Assembly: GCA_002104905.1 (NCBI GenBank)
Contig: MCFE01000163.1
Span: forward strand, 1-64,000
Length of the DNA: 64,000 bases
Direction of reading: 5' to 3'
From: Basidiobolus meristosporus CBS 931.73
Taxonomy: Eukaryota > Basidiobolomycota > Basidiobolomycetes > Basidiobolales > Basidiobolaceae
This document shows, piece by piece, positions 1-9,935 of this stretch (the first letter of the stretch is position 1; each line of letters starts with the position of its first letter). Both the position numbers and the translations under genes were made by a program. Under the pieces are notes generated by a model, which saw nothing but the letters and a program-made list of their open reading frames with translations, was not told the origin of the DNA and made no database searches.

Positions 1-1104
1 AGAGGTAGCGAGTGCTCAGGTCGTTCGGCAGCTTCCCACCGAACAAGACACCCTCCAACGCCATCCTCACCATGACCAAGCGGACGATTTCTCCGATGTA
101 CAAGCCGGATGTCATCTTTTCGAATTGCTGATGCCCAGGCACGGCAGACTCCTCATCCACCTGGATATCAAATTCGCTCCGGCTGATTTGCGCCCCCTGG
201 ATATCGTAGCCGCCACATTCGGTGTTGAACACCATCTTGTCCACTCCCAGAATCGACTTCCATTTGGGCAATTGCTCCAACGAATCCAGATACGCGATGT
301 TAACGCCCGAATCGATGAAGCAACCAATCGTGGTCTGCGAGCACACCGAATAAGCGTGTGCGAGAAGGCTGGTTATCGTGTCGTTTTGAATGGTCAAGAT
401 GTCGACCACGATGTTCTAAGGACTTTCCATGAGTTACCGTTCTTGGCCAGTAGAATTTCCGCATGGGCTTACCTTTCGTCTAAGTGCGTCGAACAATAGC
501 TCGGCAACGTCCTTGCCCAGCAGCCCGGGAACTTTGAACCCCTTGCAGGAGGATAAAACCTGCCCCCTTCCTAGTCCATGGTGTCTAGAGGAGAAGCAAC
601 AGTTTAGTGCCGGATGCCGTATGGATATGCTAAGCCCTAAACCCACCTCATAGGGAAAGCCAGACTGGCAGCCAGGGGGAGGTTCGAGTTTAGAGGGATG
701 TTGAGGTCATTCAACAACGATTCCAGACACTTGGCCAGGAAGTCAAACAGATTCTTGGCACTCTCCTTTGCATGGGCATCCACAACATACTTCTGCAAAG
801 TGAGCTCGTACTTACGAGCGCCGAGGAAAGTGACCGAGCCCACCCCAAGAGTTGCTTCGTCAATCATGACTAGCAGAAACCTGCCTGTCTCTTCGCCGGT
901 AGGCAGAGAAGAAATGTACCCGGGAAGCATAGCCAAGCTGGAGCTGGAGTTGGAGAGGCCGTTTTTGATTTCGTTGACAAAGTGGGTTTTGACGTGAAGG
1001 AGGTCCTCTCTAGCCAGACCGAAGTCCGAACCTAGACTGGTGTCGGAACTGGAGGGGAAGTTGGGGGTCTGTACAGGAAGATTCAGGTCTACAGAGGTGG
1101 TCAT
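1..1104 (-). CDS. Hexokinase-family protein with degenerate phosphate loop (3' end outside window)
   Basis: Exons 647-1104, 473-584 and 1-415, which runs off the window; introns 585-646 and 416-472. ATG at 1104 is used because the codon before it is GTG. Hexokinase landmarks appear in order: an N-terminal block around MLPGYISSLPTGEETGRFL, then CKGFKVPGLLGKDV, QNDTITSLL, a NTECGG block, and QFEKMTSGLYIGEIVRL. The catalytic Asp (ND), the sugar-binding Glu of NTE and the Glu of FEK are kept. The family's phosphate-binding motif DLGGTN is replaced by MIDEATLG, the SFP motif is AFP, and WTKGF is SSCKGF. Such changes are known from regulatory or inactive hexokinase-like proteins of fungi, so I infer that sugar phosphorylation is weak or absent. 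Family assignment is firm; activity is not. Confidence 0.85.
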
Positions 1105-1609
1105 CACTAACTAGAGCAATCGAATGAAACCTCGGGTTCGGTCGCTGGTGAAACATCAGGGAGTTAAATACAACCAGATCCAAACAAAGCCATAATTGGA
1201 GCAGGCAATATAGGTGCGTTTGAAATGGATTTTTTTTCATTCAGCTGCTGAGGTGGGATTGGCATATTTGTCCTGCGAAGGTTCTATCGTGGAAATGGCC
1301 AAGGTAGAACGAATCAGCCGTGGTGACACAGGAATCGGGCATAATTCCCACCATATTTGGAGCATTCCAGTCAGCAATCAAGATCAATCCTTCCATCTTT
1401 GGTCAAGGCAATTTGTTGTGATAATTGCGATTCCCTTTACGATTTGGACCGATTCTTGCTTGAAGAGGGGTGTAGAAGTCACTCCATTTATTTCCTGCCA
1501 TATCGAGAGAGAAAGTGGAGCCAAAAAAGGTGGTGTGTGTGTGAAGTGAATGCATGAATATACATATATGTTGGGATCTAGCCAAGTGATGATGAGGGTT
1601 ATCGATAGA
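1105..1609. other. Intergenic, about 500 bp
   Basis: Holds the upstream region of the hexokinase-like gene and the 3' flank of the first syntaxin gene. Overlapping ORFs here lack family resemblance and splice support; I see nothing else. Confidence 0.5.
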
Positions 1610-3009
1610 TCAAGCGCTGGCTGAGCTGCTCCTGGTGAGAAGAATCACCGTAAGCACTATGGCTATCACCAGTATGATTGCAATGCCAAGTAGGACGAGT
1701 TTTTTCTTGATAGGAGGGGATGGTTAGCGAGGAGAAGGCTGGATTAGTCTGGCATGGGGTCCTTACGGTTCGGGCCTTTCTGGCGATATCTTTGGTTTGC
1801 TCCAATACTTCTATGGCCTGAGCCTGCTCGTCGACCACGCGCTCGGTCGTGTTCTCGATATCTACGATGACCGTTCCCTGGGTTTCGACCATCATATCGA
1901 TTTGTTGGAACAGTTGGGCCAATTGCTACAAGGAATGCGTCAGTACATGTGCGGGCTGGTGCAAACATTCGCAAGACGGACCATCACGCTGTCATGGATC
2001 TTTTGGATGTCTTTGTCTCTGCTCTGTACCGCTTCCAGGAGTTGGATCGCGTGATCCTTGCGGTTGCTCCGGAGAACCTACACGTAACGGGGATTAGCGG
2101 GGCTAGTATCGGTTGATTCGAGGGTGGTGCTGCACTTACTGCTTGAGCAAAGACCTGTTGGTAGTCTGAATCATTTAGAATGGTGTCGATTTCCTCGGGG
2201 GTGGCTTCGGGGTTAACTAGAGGGAGGTCTGGTTGAGTATCAGACAAGATGGCCTAGGTGGTTAGATGGGCCGTTACCGATCTCATATTGTCTAACAATG
2301 GTCTCTTTGTGTTCTGTGTCGTATTTATTCTGGATCCTCTGGTATTCGGCGAGTGCGTTCTTCAGTTTCTCTCGCAGTCCAAGCAGCTAATTTGAGAAAG
2401 AGAGGCCGGATTAGCCTGGGGGCGTGATGATTCAGGGGAGCGAAGATGTACGAACCCGGTTGCGAAATGCCTTCATGTTGGCCGGGGCGGTGGCCGGATT
2501 CCTTGCCAACTCATCGATGGCTAAACCAGAAGAGATGAATGACTACCCAATCGGATGGAGGGCCTTCAGTAAAGCGATCGAGTACCTTGGATTCTGCTTC
2601 GCACGTTCACCATCATCTGCGAGGTCTCTGTCACCAAGATGTTCAGCCTTTTGGAATATTCTGGGTGGTGATGGTTAAGGCGTGTCGTGATAGATCGCTG
2701 AGCGAGAATTGTCCTCGCATGCGAAAAAGGATACGTTGTTGCTCGGACCCGGAGAACGCCTCCAGCATCCTTGAACGAATCCCCTCAATGCTCTTGACGT
2801 GGTTTTCGATCATCTGGATGGTGGTGTCCAGTCTAGAATACTGTAATCGACCAATGATGAACATCCCTTTCCCAGCCCATTTTCTCATGGCAATTAGCCT
2901 ACCTCGTCCCAAAGCGCATCGGCAGGGACCTCTTTGCTGTTGCGATTGGTTCCATACTGGGATGAATGAGAAGAGGTATTCAAGAACCATTTCTGAGGGG
3001 TCTTACCAT
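1610..3009 (-). CDS. Sso-type plasma-membrane syntaxin (Qa-SNARE), tandem copy 1
   Basis: Ten exons: 3007-3009, 2903-2956, 2735-2840, 2586-2660, 2456-2520, 2278-2386, 2140-2216, 1982-2077, 1767-1925, 1610-1705. They total 840 nt, or 279 residues. The N-terminal part is a predicted Habc helical bundle. The SNARE motif starts near QLAQLFQQIDMMVETQGT, with the central-layer Gln in that stretch, and is followed by KKLVLLGIAIILVIAIVLTV, a tail-anchor membrane span, and a short Ser-rich end. Sso-type syntaxins pair with Sec9/Snc SNAREs to fuse secretory vesicles with the plasma membrane. Internal exon lengths match the neighbouring syntaxin almost exactly. The first exon (ATG alone, 3 nt) is the least certain part, and the donor at 1981 (GTCCGT) is unusual. 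Confidence 0.88.
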
Positions 3010-3259
3010 TACGTAGAGGTGCAGAGCAGAGTGTCGCCAGAAATGAGGAGTTCAATGTGGCCCTAAGTGGATGAATCGGAGATTGGCTTCCCTCAACCTC
3101 AATATATTCTCTGGCTCACTTATAAGGCTTATCTATGGTATCTAGATGTGGATTTGGCTTAGATCGCTCCTAAACTCAGCCCAGAGATCTGTCACACAAA
3201 TAGCATTTATTGTCATGGGATATTAGTTGAATACGTAGGTTGGGAATTGTCTATAATTG

Positions 3260-4729
3260 TTAATTTCTAGGCTTGTGGAACTGGGTAAAGTAAATCACCA
3301 GCGCGATGACGATGATCAGTACAACGAAGAATATGAGCAAGCACCATTTTTTCTACACGGTTCATGAAATGGTTAGTCTTGGTCACTGTTAATTCGAGGC
3401 CTTGAAACCAACCTTTCTACTGGCCCGTGCGTACACGATGGCTTGCTCGATCTGCTTATTAGCCTCGGTACTGTGGTTCACGGTAGTTCCCATGTTTTCA
3501 TCGATCTGCTGGATCATTTCGTCTTGTAGGGTGATCAATGTTTGCATCTCTTCGAACAAACGTGCTAGTTCCTATACCGATCGCGATGCTCAATACGGTG
3601 TTTGTAATCAAGGTTCTGGATTAGCCGATCATTTACCACGATACTTTTCTCGATCTTTTTGATGTCGTCGTGTCGATTCTGAACCTCCTTCAAAACCTCT
3701 CGGGCCTCAGTCGACCTCGAAGAGGACATTAGCTGGTAAAGGATTAGACGTCAATGCATACCCCAGGAAAAATATCGGGCCGCCTACCGCCTGGGCAAAA
3801 AGTTGCCCACCACCATCCTCATCCAAGACCCGATCAATTTCATCTTCCGAGGCATCAGGCTTAACTGTGACATGCAAATGAGATGACGATCCACTACCGA
3901 AAGAACAAACATCCACCAACCGATGCGATACTGCCTTTCCATTCGTTCTCTGTACCGGTTTCGGGACTCGTACTCGACCGCTTGATACTTTTTGATTGCC
4001 TCCACGAATTTCTCCTGCAACGCTTGATACTACCGGTTCCAAGAGGTGGGTTAATACTGAGCACCCACCAGTTGGCTAGCGGGATGCGATCTGGTTACCT
4101 TGTTCTTCCTTATCTGAGCTTGTCCAGGGCCGCCAGTTGCCTTTCTGTTGGCCAGATTCATCGCTATGGGAACACAAACATTAGCCCAGTGTTGTTGCGG
4201 AAGATTTCATCGTGTGAGTACATTTCAAACGCTCCTTTATACTGTTCCCCAGTTGAAACGTTTCAGACACCAGTTTGTCGGTCTGCGCATTAATGGCTAA
4301 AACGAAGGTGGGTTGGGTCAGAACACCTGGTCGGTAAAGTTGGGGTGAAGCGAGTTACAGTTGACTTGCTCTTCACTAAATGCATCCAGCACATTGGCGT
4401 GAAGGTCTTGGATTCGTTTCACGTTTTGTTGGAAGAGCGAGATGATATCCTCTATCTCCGTGACCTGCGCTCAGGGAAAGTGCATTAGTACGCCGCTGAA
4501 CGGGACGGCCTATTCGTCAGTAGGACACCTGTAAATGACCCTTACTTCTTCCAGAAAAGTATTTAGGGAAGCGGAAGGGTCGACGTGTTGAACACTTCCC
4601 AGCTCCCAGGCGCCGGGGTCATCTAGGTTTGCATATCCGCTCTTAGGGGGAAGGTTAGTCCTGAGAAGCGGAACGAAGTTTGGATAGCTCGAGCCTCACT
4701 TTCATGCCTGCTAAACGGTCTCTACTCAT
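3260..4729 (-). CDS. SSO1: Sso-type plasma-membrane syntaxin (Qa-SNARE), tandem copy 2
   Basis: Ten exons: 4700-4729, 4546-4641, 4359-4464, 4222-4296, 4099-4163, 3921-4029, 3788-3864, 3637-3732, 3413-3571, 3260-3352. They total 906 nt, or 301 residues. It begins MSRDRLAGMK, a start typical of fungal Sso proteins. A three-helix Habc region follows, then a conserved VKPDASEDEIDRVLD linker, a SNARE motif around ELARLFEEMQTLITLQ, and a C-terminal membrane anchor (WCLLIFFVVLIIVIALVIYF). Expected role: target-membrane SNARE for exocytosis at hyphal tips. Only 250 bp separate its stop from the start of copy 1, and both read on the minus strand, so this is a tandem duplication. Compared with copy 1 it has a longer N-terminus and no Ser-rich tail. 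Confidence 0.92.
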
Positions 4730-5188
4730 GTTGAAAACTCGGCGGCCAAGGTGTTACAAGTGACCAGTTCTGGGTGAGATGAAGGTGGGAATCAAGGGAG
4801 CGGAAGTAGGTGGACAGGATAGGTATATGTTGTGGGCATGATACAATACAAGGATGTATATACATTCCATAAATGATGGATTGTGAGGTACATTGTCTGC
4901 ATATCGTCACATCTTCATTAGTTTTCCCCAGAAGTAAGCTAGTTCAACCTCATCATGCGAGTCAATTAAATCCGAACTCAATCATTCGCCAACCCACTCT
5001 TGACACTCATCCGTACCCAATCGTGATGAGCCATCTTGTGCAGGAGTCACACGCATGGATCATCAGGGTGCAGCCAGAGAGCTGTATCCTGAGGTGTATC
5101 CCAAACTGTATCCATTGTACCAAACCTACCCAAGCATCTCCCGTTTCCGAATTAACTAGAGGCAATCAAATATACTAGAACTGGGTGT
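4730..5188. other. Intergenic, about 460 bp
   Basis: 5' flank of syntaxin copy 2 and 3' flank of the hydrolase gene. A 101-codon plus-strand ORF lies here but has no recognisable domain; I see nothing supported. Confidence 0.5.
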
Positions 5189-6019
5189 TTAATGAGTGAG
5201 TTGTGATTTGGCCCAATCGATGTTCTGCTCTATCCAATCATTGACCACCTTCCCTAATTGCTGTTGCTCCTCCGGTGCTCTGAAGAAATGGGTGGCTCCT
5301 TTGATAACCGCCACCTCGTGGTATGGCTTGGGCCCTAGCACCTCGTCGTACATGTGGACCTCTTGCACCGGAATGGTTGTATCATCCTCGCCATGGACCG
5401 AGAGCACCCGCACTCGCTCTCGATCGATATTTCTCACCACCGACATATCGGTGTTCTTCTTCTTGGTCAGATCCTCCTGGCTGACGACGAAATCTTTCTC
5501 CTCAGTGTTGTGAAGGTACTTGCGCCACACAAAACTCCCTCTCTCCTCCAGTTCCTTCCGCTGTCCTGGGGTGAATCTGTGCATAGGCAGCTCGCTCATA
5601 TCGTACCTGCCCGCAACGTTGATGATCAACGGAACCTCGTGGTGGCTCGACGCATACAGTAGCACCACTGAAGCCCCCTTCGAATGGCCAAGAATCCCCA
5701 ACACGTTCAAGTGAAGCTCCTCCCGCAGATGCTCCACCAAGTACTTCAAGTCCTCCACCTCTTCCAAGTAATTGCCGTACCTAGTGGTTCCTTTACTAAA
5801 CCCGTTCCCGCGAAAATCGATGGCGCACACGTTGAAAGGTAACTGGTTGGTCAACCCGCGGATGATGGTGGAATTCGAGTGATTCAGAAAGCCGTGGCAA
5901 AGCACCAAAACCTGATCAGCAGGTGCGGTGGATTTCTTGGTTAGCACCGCTGAGAGGGAGATCCCTTGTGGCGTTGAAACCTCTATACGTTCGACGAGTG
6001 TACTTGTGTCCGAGGTCAT
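5189..6019 (-). CDS. Alpha/beta hydrolase (serine hydrolase)
   Basis: Single-exon gene of 276 residues. The first ATG is at 6019; the longer frame upstream opens with TTG. The fold's landmarks are in order: an oxyanion strand LVLCHGFLNHSNS, the turn DFRGNGFSKG, the nucleophile elbow GHSKGAS (GxSxG), an acid candidate in SVHGEDDTTIPV, and a C-terminal His in KGATHFF. Together they give a complete Ser-Asp-His triad. There is no signal peptide or membrane span, so a cytosolic enzyme is likely. The family includes lipases, esterases and peptidases (Hydrolase_4/S33-like), and substrate cannot be told. Absence of introns is notable beside intron-rich neighbours, but the size is normal for the family. 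Confidence 0.88.
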   Translation of the reverse strand: MTSDTSTLVERIEVSTPQGISLSAVLTKKSTAPADQVLVLCHGFLNHSNSTIIRGLTNQLPFNVCAIDFRGNGFSKGTTRYGNYLEEVEDLKYLVEHLREELHLNVLGILGHSKGASVVLLYASSHHEVPLIINVAGRYDMSELPMHRFTPGQRKELEERGSFVWRKYLHNTEEKDFVVSQEDLTKKKNTDMSVVRNIDRERVRVLSVHGEDDTTIPVQEVHMYDEVLGPKPYHEVAVIKGATHFFRAPEEQQQLGKVVNDWIEQNIDWAKSQLTH

Positions 6020-6217
6020 TGAAATGGTTAGGCAACCCCTAACCCCCAACCGCTCCGCTCCCCACCTTACTAAATAGATTCGACATCACATAGGTGCATG
6101 CATCATCTCCAATTTAAGAATCGGGATCATATTTATTCTAACAGCAAATCATGTTATCATAGACGGTTGGGGATTTTGGTGGTAAGCAGCCGGAGCACTC
6201 AGTCAAGCGAGTACCTG

Positions 6218-8458
6218 CTAGACTTGGTTGTCTGCTTGATCGGCAGGGCGGCTTTGGGTACCTTCGTCAGCACTATCCTTGGGCTTGCTTTGGGGATGCC
6301 TAAAAGTAGAAAACGTGAGTCAAGTTCGGGCCGAGCGCGGCGGGATGACGCTACTCACTTCTTCGAGTTCGACTCATCCGAGGAATCCTCGTCCCCGGCC
6401 CATTCCATGAAGTTCTCGTGCTCCTCCACAATGTCGAAGATGGCATCGAACTGCTCGTCCTCGGGGTTTTCCGCTCCCAGGTGACGGAAGCCGATATCCT
6501 CTCGATATTCTCCAGAGTCGGGGGCGAAGGCATCGTCATCATCGGACGGCAATTCCTGAAGGCCATATGTAAGAGAGTGCAGTCAAGGGAAATAAACATG
6601 TCGTTTGGTGAGAAATTTCATAAATCCATGAATAAGGATATCTTCTGTTGTTGCTGGTGGGTCTCCAGAGGATCATGATTCCAACGAATACGACGAAATA
6701 CAACACATTCAAGTAGCCATCCATCAAGAACCATCCCATCTGCCAGTGGTTGGACGCCCAGTCGGGGTCTTCATTCCAACGGAAGTTCATCACGTTGATC
6801 ACAAAGAACAGGACCAGAACTACCCCAGAGAAGACCAGAAGCCTCCACAGCCATCTATACATCGCCAGCTTGGCCGATTGCTTCTTGTCGATCAGTGTTT
6901 GCATGGTGTTGGTCAACCCCTGAAGAATGTACGGTTGATCGAGTTAAAGAGAATCATTGGGATACGACAGGTGCGAGTTGTTGCTTGGTCTTTCAAAAAG
7001 GATATCCAAACGTAGAACGTCGTGAAGACGAGGGCGAGTGGCAAAGAGGTAACAAGAACAATGAAGCTTGCGGGTTGGGTGGAATTCAGCGCGGCACTGG
7101 TCGCATACAGGCATCCGAAGATGAAATGCGTCACACTGAGGATGATGCACTTTTTCATGGTGCTTCCAAGCGATGGCCTACACTGGGGGTTAGAGGCGAG
7201 ATCACAACTCTATGCGACAATTTCACACCGGCACTCACTTGACAACGCAGTATCCAAGACATACGATCAGTAACACGAAGAATGAGAGACTGTCACGGCC
7301 AGCGTTGAGGATTACGCTCAAAATCAGAAGGAAAATAGCTAGTTACTGTTAGTGACTTGTGCAGTACAAATGATTTAGGCCAGCTCGATTACATTTAGTT
7401 CCGTGGTTGTTATAATACTGCCAGTAACCGAAGGTGAAGCTCATTTCTAAAGTGATGACGGCTATCAGCCCGGAAATGTAGTTCTGGAAGTGGGCAAGTT
7501 AGCTGAGATTGCTTGGAATTGGCCATGAAGAGAGTGCTTACTTGGACGGGTAGAATTTCGCTCCAGTAACGGATGGTTCCGATAAGCCAGAGAATCCCTA
7601 TCAGAAGGTACACAACAGCGAGAAGGCCATACAGCTTTGAATGGGTCATCCAAAGGGTTAGCAAGATGTCGGAGGAGATTTCAAGGAACCCATAGTGGAT
7701 TTACCGGGAGTTTGGGATAATCGTATGAGGCTAGCTGGCCGAAAGGATTGATCCAATCTACAACAGTCTTGAATTGCCCTTCGGAGGCTCTCACACTGAC
7801 GCAATAGTATCCAGTCCTAGGGATTGGGTATTGAACCACCGTGGGGCTCTTAGAGGTTTCAGGGTCCAGTTGGAAATCCTTGATCTGAATGCTGCTGAGT
7901 TGAGATTCGTCGGGACCGATGAAGGATCCCAGCTGTTTCTCCGTGCAGGCCTTCAAGCGAACAGCACGGTTATCGCAAAAATAGAGTTTCTAAAGAGAGC
8001 TCGTGAGAAAGGAAGGAATTGGGCGGTGCGGTGTTCGACAAAACATACGTCCCCATTATCCGAGATGACTTTTCCCAGATTGTCGTAATCACTCCACTCA
8101 AAGAATAGAGTGGAGACCTTTCCTTTGGATTCGGGTGTGAAAGACACTATACACATCAAGTTCAAATAACCGATAAATGTCAGGAGAGGCGTCGAGGTAA
8201 CTGAAGGGCTTACAAGAGATGTATGGATCTTTTCCGTTGGGGATGGCTGACTTGGAATACATTCCTTGGCACGGCATAAACTCATCGTTTTCCGTCTAGG
8301 AAAGCAATGTCTGGTTCAACTTTGATTTCAACAGTGCCTCGCTACAACAACACACTTACCAGCGTTTGCTTGATAGCTCTAATGGCGGGGGTTTGTAAGA
8401 TGCATAAAAATAGCAAGATCCATAACGGAGCAATGTTGCCCCTGTTGGGAGTTCTCAT
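6218..8458 (-). CDS. PTM1: PTM1/GPR107-family (GOST) seven-pass Golgi membrane protein
   Basis: Eleven exons: 8360-8458, 8214-8295, 8049-8146, 7705-7989, 7542-7634, 7393-7483, 7239-7338, 7006-7177, 6642-6928, 6359-6568, 6218-6299. They total 1599 nt, or 532 residues. A signal peptide (LWILLFLCILQTPAIRA) leads into a luminal domain, then WINPFGQL, where the membrane domain starts. Seven spans follow, with family landmarks GYCVVKPSLGSTM, AMYRWLWRLLVF and LWRPTSNNRR. The tail is acidic and cytosolic (PSDDDDAF). GOST proteins are Golgi and trans-Golgi seven-pass proteins implicated in trafficking. Two introns (6569-6641 and 6929-7005) have AT-AC ends and U12-type signals; only with them removed do the exons read NNRRYGLQ and FYVWILQGL as in the family. 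Confidence 0.93.
6569..6641 (-). other. U12-type AT-AC intron in the PTM1-like gene
   Basis: 73-bp intron. The 5' end is ATATCCTTAT, the U12 donor consensus. A branch-like TCCCTTGAC lies near the 3' end, followed 14 nt after the branch A by the terminal AC. The only GT donor here would give an immediate stop; AT-AC splicing keeps the frame and restores the conserved NNRR-Y motif. Confidence 0.85.
6929..7005 (-). other. Second U12-type AT-AC intron in the PTM1-like gene
   Basis: 77-bp intron that opens with ATATCCTTTT, a full match to the U12 donor. It has a branch-like TCTTTAAC and ends CCGTAC. Phase 0. Its removal joins FYVW to ILQGLTNTM, the sequence expected in fungal PTM1 proteins. Confidence 0.85.
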
Positions 8459-8951
8459 ATTTTTTAAAACTTCAGTTCCACTGTAGCTTACTGACAAGAC
8501 TTCAAAGCCCACTGCCTGTTAGCCGACACACAATATAATCCTGACATGTGCCAATTAAATCAGCCATCCAGCTATGGATCATTAGCCAATCGGAGAAACA
8601 TTTACTACTGAAAGTGCCAAAACCACTATCCCGTATCGTCCATATGGATGATGGGTCATTATTACTTGGACCTTCCCGAGTACTGGACATTGAGTGTCCA
8701 TTTATCGCTACCACATCCTCCTCCTTGGGATGCGTCTCATCCTAGACACGCCACATAATCAAGCGTGCGAGAGTGGATTGAATCGTCGTCTCTGACAATT
8801 GAGGTTGGATCGAATTATTCTCTCCAGTCTCGAAGCTTCAATAGGATTATTTGAAGTAATCTGAGGTGTTGGTCACCAAATGATTAACTAAAAATAGATT
8901 CAGATTGCACCTGGTTGGAGCCAAAATGCCTGATTTATTGCCAATGATGGA
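8459..8951. other. Intergenic, about 490 bp
   Basis: 5' flank of the PTM1-like gene and 3' flank of the GST-like gene. No domain-bearing ORF, RNA gene or repeat seen. Confidence 0.5.
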
Positions 8952-9638
8952 TCAGATTAGCTCGAGTCTTGGTACCACTTCTTCTTTCAAGGCATCCGCT
9001 TCCCATTCACGCATGGGTTCGTAGTTCAAAATGGTGTCCATATAGCTTCTTGCCAACTCGCTTCTAATAGGGACACTATGGTTTCTGAAGCGCGTACAGA
9101 CCGGGGCATACATAGCGTCGGCTGCTGTGAATCTCCCGAACAAGAAGCCCTCGTCGTCAGCTCTACCTAGGGCCTTGCTGCGGAGCTGTTCCCAAATCTC
9201 CACCACCCGGTCGATTTCAGCCAGGACAGCAGGGTCATTTAGCACAGCTTCCGAAACAGGTACCCGTTGGCGAACGTTGTGAGGTAGAGTTTGTCGGAGA
9301 TTAGGAAAGCCTGCGTGCATTTCAGCGGCAATACACTTGGCGATCGCCTTGTCTTCATGATCGGCGGGCCAGACTTGAGGATTTTGCTCTGCAAGGTATT
9401 CAATTATCCCAAGGGAATCCCAAACGACGAAGAGTTTCGTTTCTGAAGCTCCGATATGCAGGGCTGGAACCTTGCGAGTAGGGCTGATTTTACTTAGTAT
9501 GTTGGCGGTTTCTGGCGCATCCAGGTATACCATCTTGGTGGTGAAATCCAGGTTAAGTGACCGAAGAACGAGCCATGCGCGAAGGCTCCACGAGGAGTAG
9601 TTTTTGTTTGCGATATAGAGTACGAGGCTTTTGGCCAT
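8952..9638 (-). CDS. Glutathione S-transferase-like protein
   Basis: Single exon, 228 residues. ATG at 9638 begins MAKSLVLYIANKN; the frame extends upstream only to a TTG. The N-terminal thioredoxin fold shows YSSWSLRAWLVLRS (candidate activating Ser or Tyr in the first loop), a RKVPALHIG block carrying the cis-Pro, and WDSLGIIEYLAE, where the usual glutathione-contact ES is DS. The C-terminal helical domain includes FGRFTAADAMYAPV, the N-capping motif of GSTs. The YSSWSLR signature is best known from bacterial GST proteins, so transfer or ancient ancestry is possible but unproven. Likely cytosolic, in detoxification or thiol metabolism. Maleylacetoacetate isomerase is a less likely alternative, because its SSCSWRVR motif is missing. 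Confidence 0.88.
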   Translation of the reverse strand: MAKSLVLYIANKNYSSWSLRAWLVLRSLNLDFTTKMVYLDAPETANILSKISPTRKVPALHIGASETKLFVVWDSLGIIEYLAEQNPQVWPADHEDKAIAKCIAAEMHAGFPNLRQTLPHNVRQRVPVSEAVLNDPAVLAEIDRVVEIWEQLRSKALGRADDEGFLFGRFTAADAMYAPVCTRFRNHSVPIRSELARSYMDTILNYEPMREWEADALKEEVVPRLELI

Positions 9639-9935
9639 TTGTGTGAGGTGGCAAGTCAATCTACAGGGAACAGTTCCTGGGCTTTATAAGGAAACACGGG
9701 TGTAAAACATAGTTACTATTATGGCTTTAGTCTTCTGAGTGTAACATTCGCTATCTCTGGATTTGAGACATCTATACATAGCGGGATAGCAAGAGAAGAA
9801 CAGCATTCAGAATCAATGCGCCTATCGATTCGTCAGCGAATATCCTGTCGTACGCAAGAACTCGGTTTATTTCGTAAATCATGGGCAGTGGAGGAGCATA
9901 CAGATTCAAGCTAGTGAACAAGTGATGTGAAGTAT

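Noticed and set aside
4873-5178. 101-codon ORF between syntaxin copy 2 and the hydrolase gene
   Set aside because: Low-complexity coding character, no family resemblance, and it lies in likely UTR or promoter DNA.
6020-6049. Upstream extension of the alpha/beta hydrolase
   Set aside because: The first codon of the extended frame is TTG; the first ATG is at 6019.
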